Source: an uncultured Porphyromonadaceae bacterium (GTDB lineage Bacteria > Bacteroidota > Bacteroidia > Bacteroidales > Muribaculaceae). Taken from it: 14,888 nucleotides of DNA. The stretch is from contig CAMVDK010000047.1 of assembly GCA_947166165.1 (NCBI GenBank), forward strand, positions 1-14,888, written 5' to 3'. Position 1 is the first letter of the stretch; each line of letters begins with the position of its first letter. Both the position numbers and the translations under genes were made by a program. Below, one piece after another: positions 1-7,064 of the stretch. The notes under the pieces were generated by a model. It saw only the letters and a program-made list of their open reading frames with translations, did not search any database and had not been told where the DNA came from.

Positions 1-752
1 TCGTGGGCAAGACCATCACCTACGATGACCTCCACGAGATGGGCTTCAAGGGCGTGTTTGTCGGCTCCGGCGCCGGCTTCCCGCGCTTCATGGACATTCC
101 CGGTGAGAACCTTAACGGCGTGATGTCGAGCAACGAGTATCTGACGCGCATCAACCTGATGGGCGCCGGCCGTGGCGGCGAGACTCCCGTGCTCACGGGC
201 AAGACCATCGCCGTGATTGGCGGCGGCAACACCGCCATGGACTCCACCCGCACCGCCAAGCGGATGGGCGCCGAGCGCGTGATTCTGGTCTACCGCCGCA
301 GCGAGGAGGAGATGCCCGCCCGTCTCGAAGAGGTGGGCCATGCCAAGGAGGAAGGCATCGAGTTCATGACCCTGCACAACCCCATCGAATACCGCGGCGA
401 CGACAAGGGCCGCGTGACCTCGATGCTCATCCAGCGCATGGAGCTGGGCGAGCCCGACGCCAGCGGACGCCGCTCGCCAGTGCCCGTGGAGGGAGCCATC
501 GAGGAGATTCCCGTCGACCTAGTCATCGTGGCTGTGGGCGTGTCGCCCAACCAGCTGGTGCCCCGCTCGATCGAGGGCCTCGAAATCAGCCGCCGCAACA
601 CCATCGTGGTCAACGAGGAGACCATGCAGAGCAACGTGAGCGACCTCTATGCCGGTGGCGACATCGTGCGCGGCGGCGCCACCGTGATCCTGGCCATGGG
701 CGACGGCCGCCGTGCCGCACTCAACATGCACGAGCAACTGAGTAAAGCGTGA
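1..752 (+). CDS. gltA: NADPH-dependent glutamate synthase (GltA/NfnB/SudA type), C-terminal part, 5' truncated
   Basis: The reading frame is open from the window edge (first full codon at 3) to TGA at 750-752, so 249 residues of a longer protein are visible; the first codon is internal, not a start. Visible motifs are a GSGAG strand-loop with IPGENLNGV near residues 21-40, a NAD(P)H-binding Rossmann motif VIGGGNTAMD near 71-80, YRRS at 97-100 (arginines typical for binding the NADPH 2'-phosphate), and a terminal FAD-contacting stretch AGGDIVRGGATV with GDGRRAA. This is the flavin oxidoreductase fold of glutamate synthase small subunits. The NEYLTRINLM segment resembles the single-chain GltA/NfnB branch more than GltD of the GltBD enzyme. 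In Bacteroides this module is often fused behind a ferredoxin-reductase-like domain, which would lie upstream of the window. The role is electron transfer from NADPH, either for glutamate synthesis or for ferredoxin:NADP transhydrogenation; the two cannot be separated here. Confidence 0.88.
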   Translation, partial: VGKTITYDDLHEMGFKGVFVGSGAGFPRFMDIPGENLNGVMSSNEYLTRINLMGAGRGGETPVLTGKTIAVIGGGNTAMDSTRTAKRMGAERVILVYRRSEEEMPARLEEVGHAKEEGIEFMTLHNPIEYRGDDKGRVTSMLIQRMELGEPDASGRRSPVPVEGAIEEIPVDLVIVAVGVSPNQLVPRSIEGLEISRRNTIVVNEETMQSNVSDLYAGGDIVRGGATVILAMGDGRRAALNMHEQLSKA

Positions 753-793
753 TTTTTAACATATTTCTATTTATTTCAAAACAAAACTAAAAG

Positions 794-1270
794 ATGAAGA
801 AACACCTTTTCAGCTTTGGATTATTGGTGCTGACCCTGCTGGCCACCATCTCGCTCACCTCCTGCGGCAGCGACGACGACGGCCCTTCGGCATCGAACGT
901 ACGGGCCTCCGACCTGACAGCGCCCTGGATGCTATTTGAAGTCAACAACACCGACCATCAGGCTTTCTGGGCTTTCAACGGCCAGCAGGCCGCCAGCGGC
1001 ATCATGGAAGCCGACGGTGATATCGACGATGTCACCCTCTACAACTCATGGAGCATCGAGGGCGGCAACCTCATTGTGGGCGGCCGCAACATTGGCAGCA
1101 TCCGAAAGGAGAACGCCCAAGGCATCGACTTGATTTATATCGGCAGCACACCCTATCTGCCGAGCAACGTGAAAGTCGATGGGCAGTCGCTCGAAGACGA
1201 ATTCACCGAGATTGGCATCACACGCCAACTGCTCTGGTCGCTCATCAACAACGCTCACGCTGACGATTGA
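794..1270 (+). CDS. small surface-type lipoprotein, function unknown
   Basis: A 158-residue protein with a lysine-led hydrophobic signal peptide (MKKHLFSFGLLVL...) and a clear lipobox LTSC with the lipidated cysteine at residue 24. The residues after it, GSDDD, are an acidic patch of the kind that marks surface-exported lipoproteins in Bacteroidetes. The mature part has short alternating polar and hydrophobic strands (for example NSWSIEGGNLIVGG) compatible with a small lipocalin-like beta barrel, but I do not recognise a family with confidence. ATG at 794 is preceded by the A-rich leader common in this phylum. It lies 41 bp after the glutamate synthase gene with no obvious TAnnTTTG promoter between, so read-through or a weaker promoter is possible. 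A rho-independent terminator follows the stop. Confidence 0.85.
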   Translation: MKKHLFSFGLLVLTLLATISLTSCGSDDDGPSASNVRASDLTAPWMLFEVNNTDHQAFWAFNGQQAASGIMEADGDIDDVTLYNSWSIEGGNLIVGGRNIGSIRKENAQGIDLIYIGSTPYLPSNVKVDGQSLEDEFTEIGITRQLLWSLINNAHADD

Positions 1271-1294
1271 CGAGCCAACGCACCAAATCACACC

Positions 1295-1334
1295 GGCGGG
1301 CCTGCTCCTTGTGGAAACAGACCCGCCTTTTTTT
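1295..1334 (+). terminator. rho-independent terminator of the lipoprotein gene
   Basis: GGCGGG at 1295-1300 pairs with CCCGCC at 1322-1327, extended by CT/AG after one mismatch, and is followed directly by seven T residues (1328-1334). It begins 25 bp after the lipoprotein stop codon on the same strand. Confidence 0.85.
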
Positions 1335-1362
1335 GCACTGACAAAAGCTTCGCGCACCGCTC

Positions 1363-1434
1363 GTGACACAGGAACGGTTCTTTTGCCACGCTTTTTTTAT
1401 CCCCACGTTGGCAAAAGAACCGTCACTGTGTTAC
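1363..1434. repeat. REP-like long imperfect inverted repeat
   Basis: The left arm (1363-1390) and right arm (1406-1434) are inverted copies over 28/29 positions with three mismatches and one extra base; the loop (about 1391-1405) is T-rich. The core CGGTTCTTTTGCC and the flanking ACACAGG resemble a family of dispersed REP-type hairpins I remember from many genomes (a GACACAGG...CGGTTCT pattern), often linked to single-tyrosine REP transposases (RAYT). No transposase is present here. The rest of the 308-bp gap between 1271 and 1578 holds only the preceding terminator and unremarkable sequence from 1435 on. Confidence 0.6.
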
Positions 1435-1578
1435 ATACCGAGATGCACAGCTTTAGCTTATCAGTAGCATGGACGCATTGGGAATTAGATGATGCCAGTT
1501 GCAAGCGAACCATAAACAGCGACTACGATAATCCATAGCCACCTATTTGTTCAAATCAAGAACTCGAGACGTTTCCAA

Positions 1579-1878
1579 TTACATAATTCTTTCGGCTTTC
1601 TCAATCAATGCGCTAGCGTACATACAAATATCTTGGATGTTACACTTTTGGTCATGTAGGTAGTATGGAGCTAGTATAACAGAGCGGCCTGAATGAGACA
1701 TGATTTCAAGGATTTCATTCATCAGCACTGCTACAGTCATACATTCTGATTTTAACCGCACAACATTTGCAGAAACAGGGTAGTTTATTTCGTGTGCGAT
1801 ATAATCTAGTTTAGGCTCCAATTGAGTGATGAGTGTGTTAATTCGTCCGATGTTCTTATAATTACTAAAAAACCCCAT
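1579..1878 (-). CDS. unknown protein, third gene of AT-rich cassette
   Basis: A 99-residue protein not recognised. ATG at 1878, stop TAA at 1579-1581. It starts inside the end of the gene upstream (14-bp overlap, 1865-1878), which implies translational coupling. The sequence is predicted mainly helical, with a heptad-like opening (INTLITQLEPKLDYI) and a long second helix (MTVAVLMNEILEIM). There are three cysteines but no CxxC motif, no signal peptide and no convincing membrane segment, so it is probably cytoplasmic. Base composition is clearly AT-richer than the housekeeping genes in the window. No terminator is obvious downstream. A real gene is likely because of the overlap chain and its size, but its function is open. 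Confidence 0.65.
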   Translation of the reverse strand: MGFFSNYKNIGRINTLITQLEPKLDYIAHEINYPVSANVVRLKSECMTVAVLMNEILEIMSHSGRSVILAPYYLHDQKCNIQDICMYASALIEKAERIM

Positions 1879-2320
1879 ATTCAGTCATAGAAAAAGATTG
1901 TGGAATATTGATGTTTGCGTCTCGTGCTAATTGTTGTACAGTCAGCACGTATTCTTCTGGAAAATCATCAAGGCTTATCGATGCCCCATAGAATGCACCG
2001 CCGCCAAAACGACATAGAACACTCGCCCAAACACTGAAAACAAAGTCTTTTTTCTCTTGACCCATTCGTTTAAGAATGCTTACCATATCGCTGTCGCTCA
2101 TAGATTTTGCGTTTTCTATTAACGAAGTATTGTTTGCATTCATTCGCGTTAGCAACATTGAAAGGTATAGTTCTTGAGAATAGTTGAGCTCGTGGCTTTT
2201 AACCTTAAACGCTCTGAAAAAGCGACTAATACCGCTACCAAGATAGTCGCAGTAACCTACATGTAGCGCAGACCTAAACAAAGCCGTCTTTTCCTGAAAT
2301 GAATAATCGTCCCATGTCAT
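1865..2320 (-). CDS. unknown protein, second gene of AT-rich cassette
   Basis: A 151-residue protein not recognised. I chose ATG at 2320 (protein begins MTWDDYSFQEK) because it forms a classic 4-bp ATGA overlap with the stop of the gene upstream; the frame could extend to an ATG at 2368, but that would overlap the upstream gene by 52 bp. It is soluble and helical by composition. Residues 78-138 carry the pattern of a small all-helical bundle (VSILKRM..EKKDFVFSVW, then EEYVLTVQQLARDANI), loosely reminiscent of TerB-like domains; this is an impression from spacing of hydrophobic residues, not an identification. A GGG loop at 106-108 lies between the two halves. It sits in the middle of a three-gene overlapping unit that is AT-richer than its surroundings. 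Confidence 0.65.
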   Translation of the reverse strand: MTWDDYSFQEKTALFRSALHVGYCDYLGSGISRFFRAFKVKSHELNYSQELYLSMLLTRMNANNTSLIENAKSMSDSDMVSILKRMGQEKKDFVFSVWASVLCRFGGGAFYGASISLDDFPEEYVLTVQQLARDANINIPQSFSMTEYGVF

Positions 2321-2577
2321 AGTCTCGTATATTTTCTTAGTTCTTCGGAAAATAATCTGTCTAACCATGCTTTTAATTCAATTGGTGTCGCATTGAAATC
2401 GGAGCATGTCGTTAATAGTTTAGAGTAGATTACATCTTTAGCTGATGAAAGTGCCGTACTGATAAGAGAGCCTAAAAAAGGTTCGAGGTCGTCTGAATCC
2501 TTCATCAAATCTTGTACTAGCTCACGGTTTTGTTGCATGATGAGCATTTCCAATTGTCTTTTGACTTGTGTATCCAT
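2317..2577 (-). CDS. unknown small protein, first gene of AT-rich cassette
   Basis: An 86-residue protein from ATG at 2577 (MDTQVKRQLEM...), not recognised. The start was chosen because an AT-rich leader (ATTTTAAAAATT) immediately precedes it, as is normal in Bacteroidetes. The same frame stays open upstream to 2748 (ATGs at 2745 and 2736, a TTG at 2748), which would add about 57 residues of an Arg/Ser/Pro-rich stretch including CARC; that extension looks less like protein but is not excluded, since the predicted promoter is near 2874-2904. The chosen product is strongly helical and acidic in the middle (LMKDSDDLEPF) with no signal peptide or membrane helix. Its TGA stop overlaps the next ATG by 4 bp. 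Confidence 0.6.
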   Translation of the reverse strand: MDTQVKRQLEMLIMQQNRELVQDLMKDSDDLEPFLGSLISTALSSAKDVIYSKLLTTCSDFNATPIELKAWLDRLFSEELRKYTRL

Positions 2578-2873
2578 AATTTTTAAAATCGTGTTTGTGG
2601 TGAAATCGATGGCATGATCAAGAGTCCGAAGATCATTATAGACAACAAACAAACGTGGACTCAAACTTCGTCTACGTTCTTGAGGTATCGGCAAACACCT
2701 TGCACACATATCGGAGTGAAAGCCCACGGAATAAACCATGAGCATCAACTGTTACCCTTGTGTGCTCTTTACTAATTTGCCGATTTTCAAGAACAAGAAT
2801 AAAGCTAACGCTTTTTCGTTATGATGTCTTTATTATTTAGTTACATAGGCATTGCATTTTGAGTTTGACTTTG

Positions 2874-2904
2874 CAAAGGTAGTGCTTTTATCTGAAAAAA
2901 GAAA
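2874..2904 (-). promoter_or_regulatory. Bacteroidetes-type promoter of the three-gene cassette
   Basis: On the minus strand TACCTTTG (2881-2874) matches the -7 consensus TAnnTTTG, and TTTC (2904-2901) lies exactly 19 nt upstream in place of the -33 TTTG. The predicted transcript would carry a leader of about 290 nt before ATG 2577. The bases CAAAGGTAGTGC read on the plus strand here recur at the efp promoter (14286). Confidence 0.7.
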
Positions 2905-3075
2905 GATTTTTCTCCTATATTTTAAAGTTACTGCGAAATCTGAAGAAATCTGCGCTCAGCCACTCGTTACACGGGGGACATTCTTTGTTCCTACGCAAGT
3001 TTTTTAAATGTCCAAATTTTCCTCATCCGAAATATTTTATCAGCGTGAAAGCATGATACTTTTGTTCTTTTTTAT

Positions 3076-3251
3076 GGTGGGTTCTATAAATTGCTTGAGC
3101 CGAATTGGGCTTGATTGCTGAACAGGTTTTGGCTCAAGCTGCGCGAAGCAGTAGCGGGCTACGGTTCAAGCAGTTGAGACAAAAGATGCCAGCAAGCAAC
3201 CCAAGGCGGCCAAAACCATTCATTTCTTTTTAGAAATTTATAGAACCCACC
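3076..3251. mobile_element. MITE-like element with 17-bp perfect terminal inverted repeats
   Basis: GGTGGGTTCTATAAATT (3076-3092) and its exact inverted complement (3235-3251) bound a 176-bp segment without a credible gene. TAT lies directly outside both ends (3073-3075 and 3252-3254), compatible with a 2-3 bp target duplication. Inside is a further inverted pair, CTTGAGCC with GGCTCAAG. A single near-identical copy (16 of 17 bases) of the right end occurs at 10012-10028. The transposase family is not identified. Confidence 0.55.
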
Positions 3252-3282
3252 TATAACTTTTAACAGTGCATTTTCCGCCCGC

Positions 3283-3321
3283 AAAGCGGGACAAAGGGGG
3301 CGGAGGTTTTTGTCCCGCTTT
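3283..3321 (+). terminator. strong hairpin with T-rich tail upstream of parC promoter
   Basis: A 13-bp perfect inverted repeat, AAAGCGGGACAAA (3283-3295) with its complement at 3309-3321, has a 13-nt G-rich loop and ends in a short T run. CCGCCC (3275-3280) can instead pair with GGGCGG in the loop (3298-3303), giving a competing structure. It could insulate parC from upstream transcription or be part of a dispersed repeat; no plus-strand gene directly precedes it. Confidence 0.4.
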
Positions 3322-3363
3322 TCCTCTTCAATCACTCGGGTTTGAAAAAACTTTGCGATTTGT

Positions 3364-3394
3364 TTTGCCTGGCGGGCATTTTTCAGTACTTTTG
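3364..3394 (+). promoter_or_regulatory. parC promoter, perfect Bacteroidetes consensus
   Basis: TTTG (3364-3367), exactly 19 nt, then TACTTTTG (3387-3394). Transcription should begin near 3400, giving a leader of about 48 nt that contains a small GC hairpin (GCCGCCG at 3407-3413 with CGGCGGC at 3421-3427). Confidence 0.8.
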
Positions 3395-3447
3395 CAAAGA
3401 AAACAAGCCGCCGCTGCAACCGGCGGCACGCTAAACGCATCCCACCT

Positions 3448-6204
3448 ATGGCAGACGATAACGAACAGTTAGAACAAAACGATGAGCCCATCGAGGGCAA
3501 TATGCCCGACTCCGACGGCCAAGACACCGCTCCAGCCGAGCATTCGTCCTACCAAGTCCCGAAGGACAAGAAACTCCAGCTCTCGGGCATGTATGAGAAC
3601 TGGTTTCTCGACTATGCGTCCTACGTGATACTTGAGCGCGCCGTGCCGCACATCGAGGACGGCTTCAAGCCTGTGCAGCGGCGCATCATGCATGCCATGA
3701 AGGAGGCCGACGACGGCCACTTCAACAAGGTGGCCAACTTGGTGGGCCTGACGATGCAGTACCACCCGCACGGCGATGCGAGCATCTACAGCGCGCTGGT
3801 GCAGCTGGGGCAGAAGGACCTGCTCATCTCCACGCAGGGTAACTGGGGCAACATCCTCACCGGCGACGGCGCCGCCGCCGGCCGATACATCGAGGCGCGC
3901 TTGAGCCCCTTCGCGCTCGACGTGGTCTTCAACCCCAAGGTCACCGACTGGGGCTGGAGCTACGACGGCCGCAAGCGCGAGCCGCTGACGCTGCCGGCTA
4001 AGTTCCCGCTGCTGCTGGCGCAGGGTGCCGAGGGCATCGCCGTGGGACTGTCGTGCAAAATCCTGCCGCACAACTTCAACGAGATTCTCGACGCCGCTGT
4101 GGCCTATCTGCGCGGCGAGGAGTTTCACCTCTACCCCGACTTCCAGACGGGCGGCTACATCGACGTGAGCCACTACAACGACGGCGAGCGTGGCGGCAGC
4201 GTGCGCGTGCGCACACGCATCGAGAAACTCGACAACAAGACGCTCGTGGTGCGCGACGTGCCCTACGGCAAGACCACCGGCACGCTGCTCGACAGTATCG
4301 TCAAGGCCAGCGAGAAGGGGAAAATCAAGGTCAAACGTGTCGACGACCTCACCAGCGAGACGGCCGAAATCAGCGTGCAGTTGCAGCCCGGCACGTCGAG
4401 CGACATTGCCATCGACGCCCTCTACGCTTTCACCGACTGCGAAATCAGCATCTCACCCAACTGCTGCGTCATCAAAGACGAGAAGCCGCAGTTCCTCACC
4501 GTGAGTGACGTGCTGCGCTTCAGCGTCGACCACACCAAGGACATCCTGCGCCAGGAACTGGAGATTCGGCGGGGCGAGACCATGGAGGCCCTGCACAGCG
4601 TTTCGCTCGAGAAAATCTTCATCGAAGAGCGCATCTATAAGGACCGCCAGTTCGAGCAAGCCAAAGACCAGGAGACGGCCATCGCCCACGTCGACAAGCG
4701 GCTCGAACCCTTCAAGCCGCAGTTCTACCGCGAGGTGACCACCGACGACATCCTGCGCCTGCTCGAGATTCCGATGAAGCGCATCATCAAGTACAACAGC
4801 GAGAAGGCCGACAACTACATCGCTACCCTACACGACCGCCTGGCCGAAATCGACCACCACCTCGAGCACCTGGTGGAGTACACCATCGAGTGGTATGAAG
4901 GCCTCAAAGCCAAGTACGGCCACATGTACCCGCGCCGCACCATCATCCGCGAGTTCGACAACATCGAGGCCAGCAAGGTGGCCGAGGCCAACGAGAAGCT
5001 GTACATCAACCGCGCCGACGGCTTCATCGGCACCGGGCTCAAGAAGGACGAGTATGTGTGCCCGTGCAGCGACATCGACGATGTGATCATATTCTACAAA
5101 GACGGAAAGTACAAAGTCATCAAGGTGGCCGACAAAATCTATGTGGGCAAGAATGTGCTCTATGTGAATGTGTTCAAGCGCAACGACACGCGCACCATCT
5201 ACAACGTGCTCTATCAAGATGGTCGAGGTGGCACCACCTACATGAAACGCTTTGCTGTGACGGGCATCACCCGCGACCGCGACTACGACCTCACGCAAGG
5301 CAAACCCGGCAGCAAAGTGGTGTGGTTCAGTGCCAACCCCAATGGCGAGGCCGAGGTGCTGCGCGTGGTGCTCAAGCCGAAATTCCGTCTGAAGGTGCTG
5401 CAATTCGATGTCGACCTGGCCGATTTGGCCATCAAGGGGCGCACAACGCGCGGCAACATCGTCACCCGCAACGAGGTGCACCGCATCACCCTCAAGGAGC
5501 GCGGGGCCAGCACGCTGGGCGACCGTGAGGTGTGGTTCGACCCCGACATTCTGCGCATCAACTACGAGGGCCACGGGCGCTCGCTGGGCCTGTTCGGCGG
5601 CGATGACCGCATCTTGGTCATCATGCACAGCGGCGAGTTCTACACCACCTCGGCCGCAGCCACCAACCACTACGACGAAGGCATCCTGCGCATCGAGAAG
5701 TACCGCCCCGGCGTGGTGTGGACCGCGGTGCTCTTCGACGCCGACCAGGGCTACGTCTACCTCAAGCGCTTCGAACTCGAGGACAACGCGAAGAAGCAGC
5801 GCATGATTGGCGACAACCCCGCCTCGCGCCTGATGCTGCTCACCGACATGCCACTGCCACGCTTCGAAGTGAGAATGGGCGGTGCCGACAACTTCCGCGA
5901 CCCCTTCGTTATCGACGCCGAGGAATTCATTGCCGTCAAGGGCTTCAAGGCCAAGGGCAAACGCGTCACCAACTGGACGGTCGACACCGTCGTCGAGCTG
6001 GAACCGCGCGAGGCGACACCAGAAACCGGCCAGGCCGGCGGCAACGGGAATCCCGAACAACCTGAACCCTCCATCATCCCCGGAGAACCCGATGAACCCG
6101 GAGCCTCCACCGGCACCGACAAGACCATTGAGCCCCGAGAAGAGAGCCAGATTGAGGTGCTCGACAAGCTCACCGGGCAGCGGCGGCTCTTCGACGACGA
6201 ATGA
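3448..6204 (+). CDS. parC: DNA topoisomerase IV subunit A (ParC)
   Basis: A 918-residue type IIA topoisomerase A subunit. It cuts and rejoins both DNA strands together with ParE to decatenate chromosomes. An acidic N-terminal extension of about 40 residues precedes the breakage-reunion domain. The QRDR stretch HPHGDASIYS spans residues 106-115, GNWGNILTGDGAAAGRY leads to the catalytic tyrosine Y147, and the TLPAKFPLLLAQGAEGIAVG block follows. A coiled-coil arm is seen near 440-490, then a C-terminal beta-pinwheel region (about 520-850) and a Pro/Glu-rich tail ending LTGQRRLFDDE. The overall form fits the ParC branch found in Bacteroidetes rather than GyrA. ATG 3448 sits shortly after a perfect promoter. 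At the positions equivalent to E. coli GyrA S83 and D87 it carries A111 and S115. parE is not adjacent. Two envelope genes follow with almost no gap. Confidence 0.93.
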   Translation: MADDNEQLEQNDEPIEGNMPDSDGQDTAPAEHSSYQVPKDKKLQLSGMYENWFLDYASYVILERAVPHIEDGFKPVQRRIMHAMKEADDGHFNKVANLVGLTMQYHPHGDASIYSALVQLGQKDLLISTQGNWGNILTGDGAAAGRYIEARLSPFALDVVFNPKVTDWGWSYDGRKREPLTLPAKFPLLLAQGAEGIAVGLSCKILPHNFNEILDAAVAYLRGEEFHLYPDFQTGGYIDVSHYNDGERGGSVRVRTRIEKLDNKTLVVRDVPYGKTTGTLLDSIVKASEKGKIKVKRVDDLTSETAEISVQLQPGTSSDIAIDALYAFTDCEISISPNCCVIKDEKPQFLTVSDVLRFSVDHTKDILRQELEIRRGETMEALHSVSLEKIFIEERIYKDRQFEQAKDQETAIAHVDKRLEPFKPQFYREVTTDDILRLLEIPMKRIIKYNSEKADNYIATLHDRLAEIDHHLEHLVEYTIEWYEGLKAKYGHMYPRRTIIREFDNIEASKVAEANEKLYINRADGFIGTGLKKDEYVCPCSDIDDVIIFYKDGKYKVIKVADKIYVGKNVLYVNVFKRNDTRTIYNVLYQDGRGGTTYMKRFAVTGITRDRDYDLTQGKPGSKVVWFSANPNGEAEVLRVVLKPKFRLKVLQFDVDLADLAIKGRTTRGNIVTRNEVHRITLKERGASTLGDREVWFDPDILRINYEGHGRSLGLFGGDDRILVIMHSGEFYTTSAAATNHYDEGILRIEKYRPGVVWTAVLFDADQGYVYLKRFELEDNAKKQRMIGDNPASRLMLLTDMPLPRFEVRMGGADNFRDPFVIDAEEFIAVKGFKAKGKRVTNWTVDTVVELEPREATPETGQAGGNGNPEQPEPSIIPGEPDEPGASTGTDKTIEPREESQIEVLDKLTGQRRLFDDE

Positions 6205-6208
6205 ACAG

Positions 6209-7063
6209 ATGAGACGGCTCTCTGTCATATTGCCCCTCTTGTGCCTGCTGTCGCTCACGGGCCTTGCCGCCGAGGCCGACTCGGTGGCCCCGCTGCGCCC
6301 GGTGGCCAGCATGTTCACCGCCGAGGTGGGCCGCTCCAGCGTGCTCGACACCTACCTCACGCCCATCGTCTACAGCGGCCCCCATATCGCGCTGGGCTAT
6401 TCAGCCACTCAAGCCACGGGGTTCGCTCCCGACCGATGGGTCAGGCAACTGGCCGTCGGCGTCGACTACGCGCCGGCCGAGAATCCTGTGGGCAACCGCA
6501 CCCTCCATGCCTTGATGGTGGAGGGCCGGTGGAGCCTGATGCGTCGCTGGCAGGGATGGAGCCCTGGCGTACGGCTGCTGTTGGGCGGCAACACGCGTCT
6601 GCGAGGCGGTGCCGTCTACAACCCCTCGGGCAGCAACAACGTGGTGAGCGCGCGCATCCATTGGAGCGTAGGCGCGGCGGGCATGATTGTTTGGAACACC
6701 CGGCTCGGGCGTGCGCCACTGACGGTGTCCTACGCGCTCTCGCTGCCCTTGATTGGCGCATACTTCTCGCCGGAGTACGACGAGAGTTACTATGAGATTT
6801 ATTTGGGCAACCGCCGCCACCTGGCCCACTTTGGATGGTGGGGCAACCGGTTCGACATCGACCACAGCCTGAGCGTGGATTTCCATCTCGGGGCCACCAC
6901 GCTGCGAGTGGGCTACCGCGGGAGCAACGAGCGGTCGTGGGCCAGCAACATCGACACCCGGCTGACGACCCATGCACTGGTCATCGGTGTGGGTGGCGAA
7001 GTACTCTCGCTGTCGCGCAAGGGCGTCAACCCCAAGGCACGTATCATTTCAGCACTCTATTAG
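6209..7063 (+). CDS. DUF3316-like envelope protein with signal peptide
   Basis: A 284-residue protein starting at ATG 6209, four nt after the parC stop. The frame is open further upstream inside parC, but only this start gives a signal peptide (MRRLSVILPLLCLLSLTGLAAEA, cleavage probably after an Ala near 20-22). The mature part resembles the Bacteroidetes DUF3316 family: an early LDTYLTPIVYSGPHIALGY block, the segment YYEIYLGNRRHLAHFGWWGN, the block STDFH-like SVDFHLGATTLRVGYRG, and a final RIISALY. The strands alternate hydrophobic and aromatic residues as in a small outer-membrane beta-barrel. The biochemical role of the family is unknown to me. Coupling to parC and the following peptidase suggests one transcript, although a shared function with topoisomerase is not implied. 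Confidence 0.8.
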   Translation: MRRLSVILPLLCLLSLTGLAAEADSVAPLRPVASMFTAEVGRSSVLDTYLTPIVYSGPHIALGYSATQATGFAPDRWVRQLAVGVDYAPAENPVGNRTLHALMVEGRWSLMRRWQGWSPGVRLLLGGNTRLRGGAVYNPSGSNNVVSARIHWSVGAAGMIVWNTRLGRAPLTVSYALSLPLIGAYFSPEYDESYYEIYLGNRRHLAHFGWWGNRFDIDHSLSVDFHLGATTLRVGYRGSNERSWASNIDTRLTTHALVIGVGGEVLSLSRKGVNPKARIISALY

Positions 7064-7064
7064 C

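Noticed and set aside
3159..3527. Open minus-strand frame of 122 codons across the parC leader and MITE-like element
   Set aside because: It runs through terminal repeats, hairpins and the parC promoter and overlaps the parC start; composition is that of a translated repeat, not a protein.
5882..6208. Upstream extension of the DUF3316-like gene into parC
   Set aside because: The extension is a Ser/Pro/Arg-rich shadow of parC codons, and the signal peptide starts at 6209.
4828..6351. 507-codon minus-strand frame antisense to parC
   Set aside because: It is the mirror frame of GC-rich parC codons, His/Val/Ala-rich, with no family resemblance; parC on the other strand is unambiguous.
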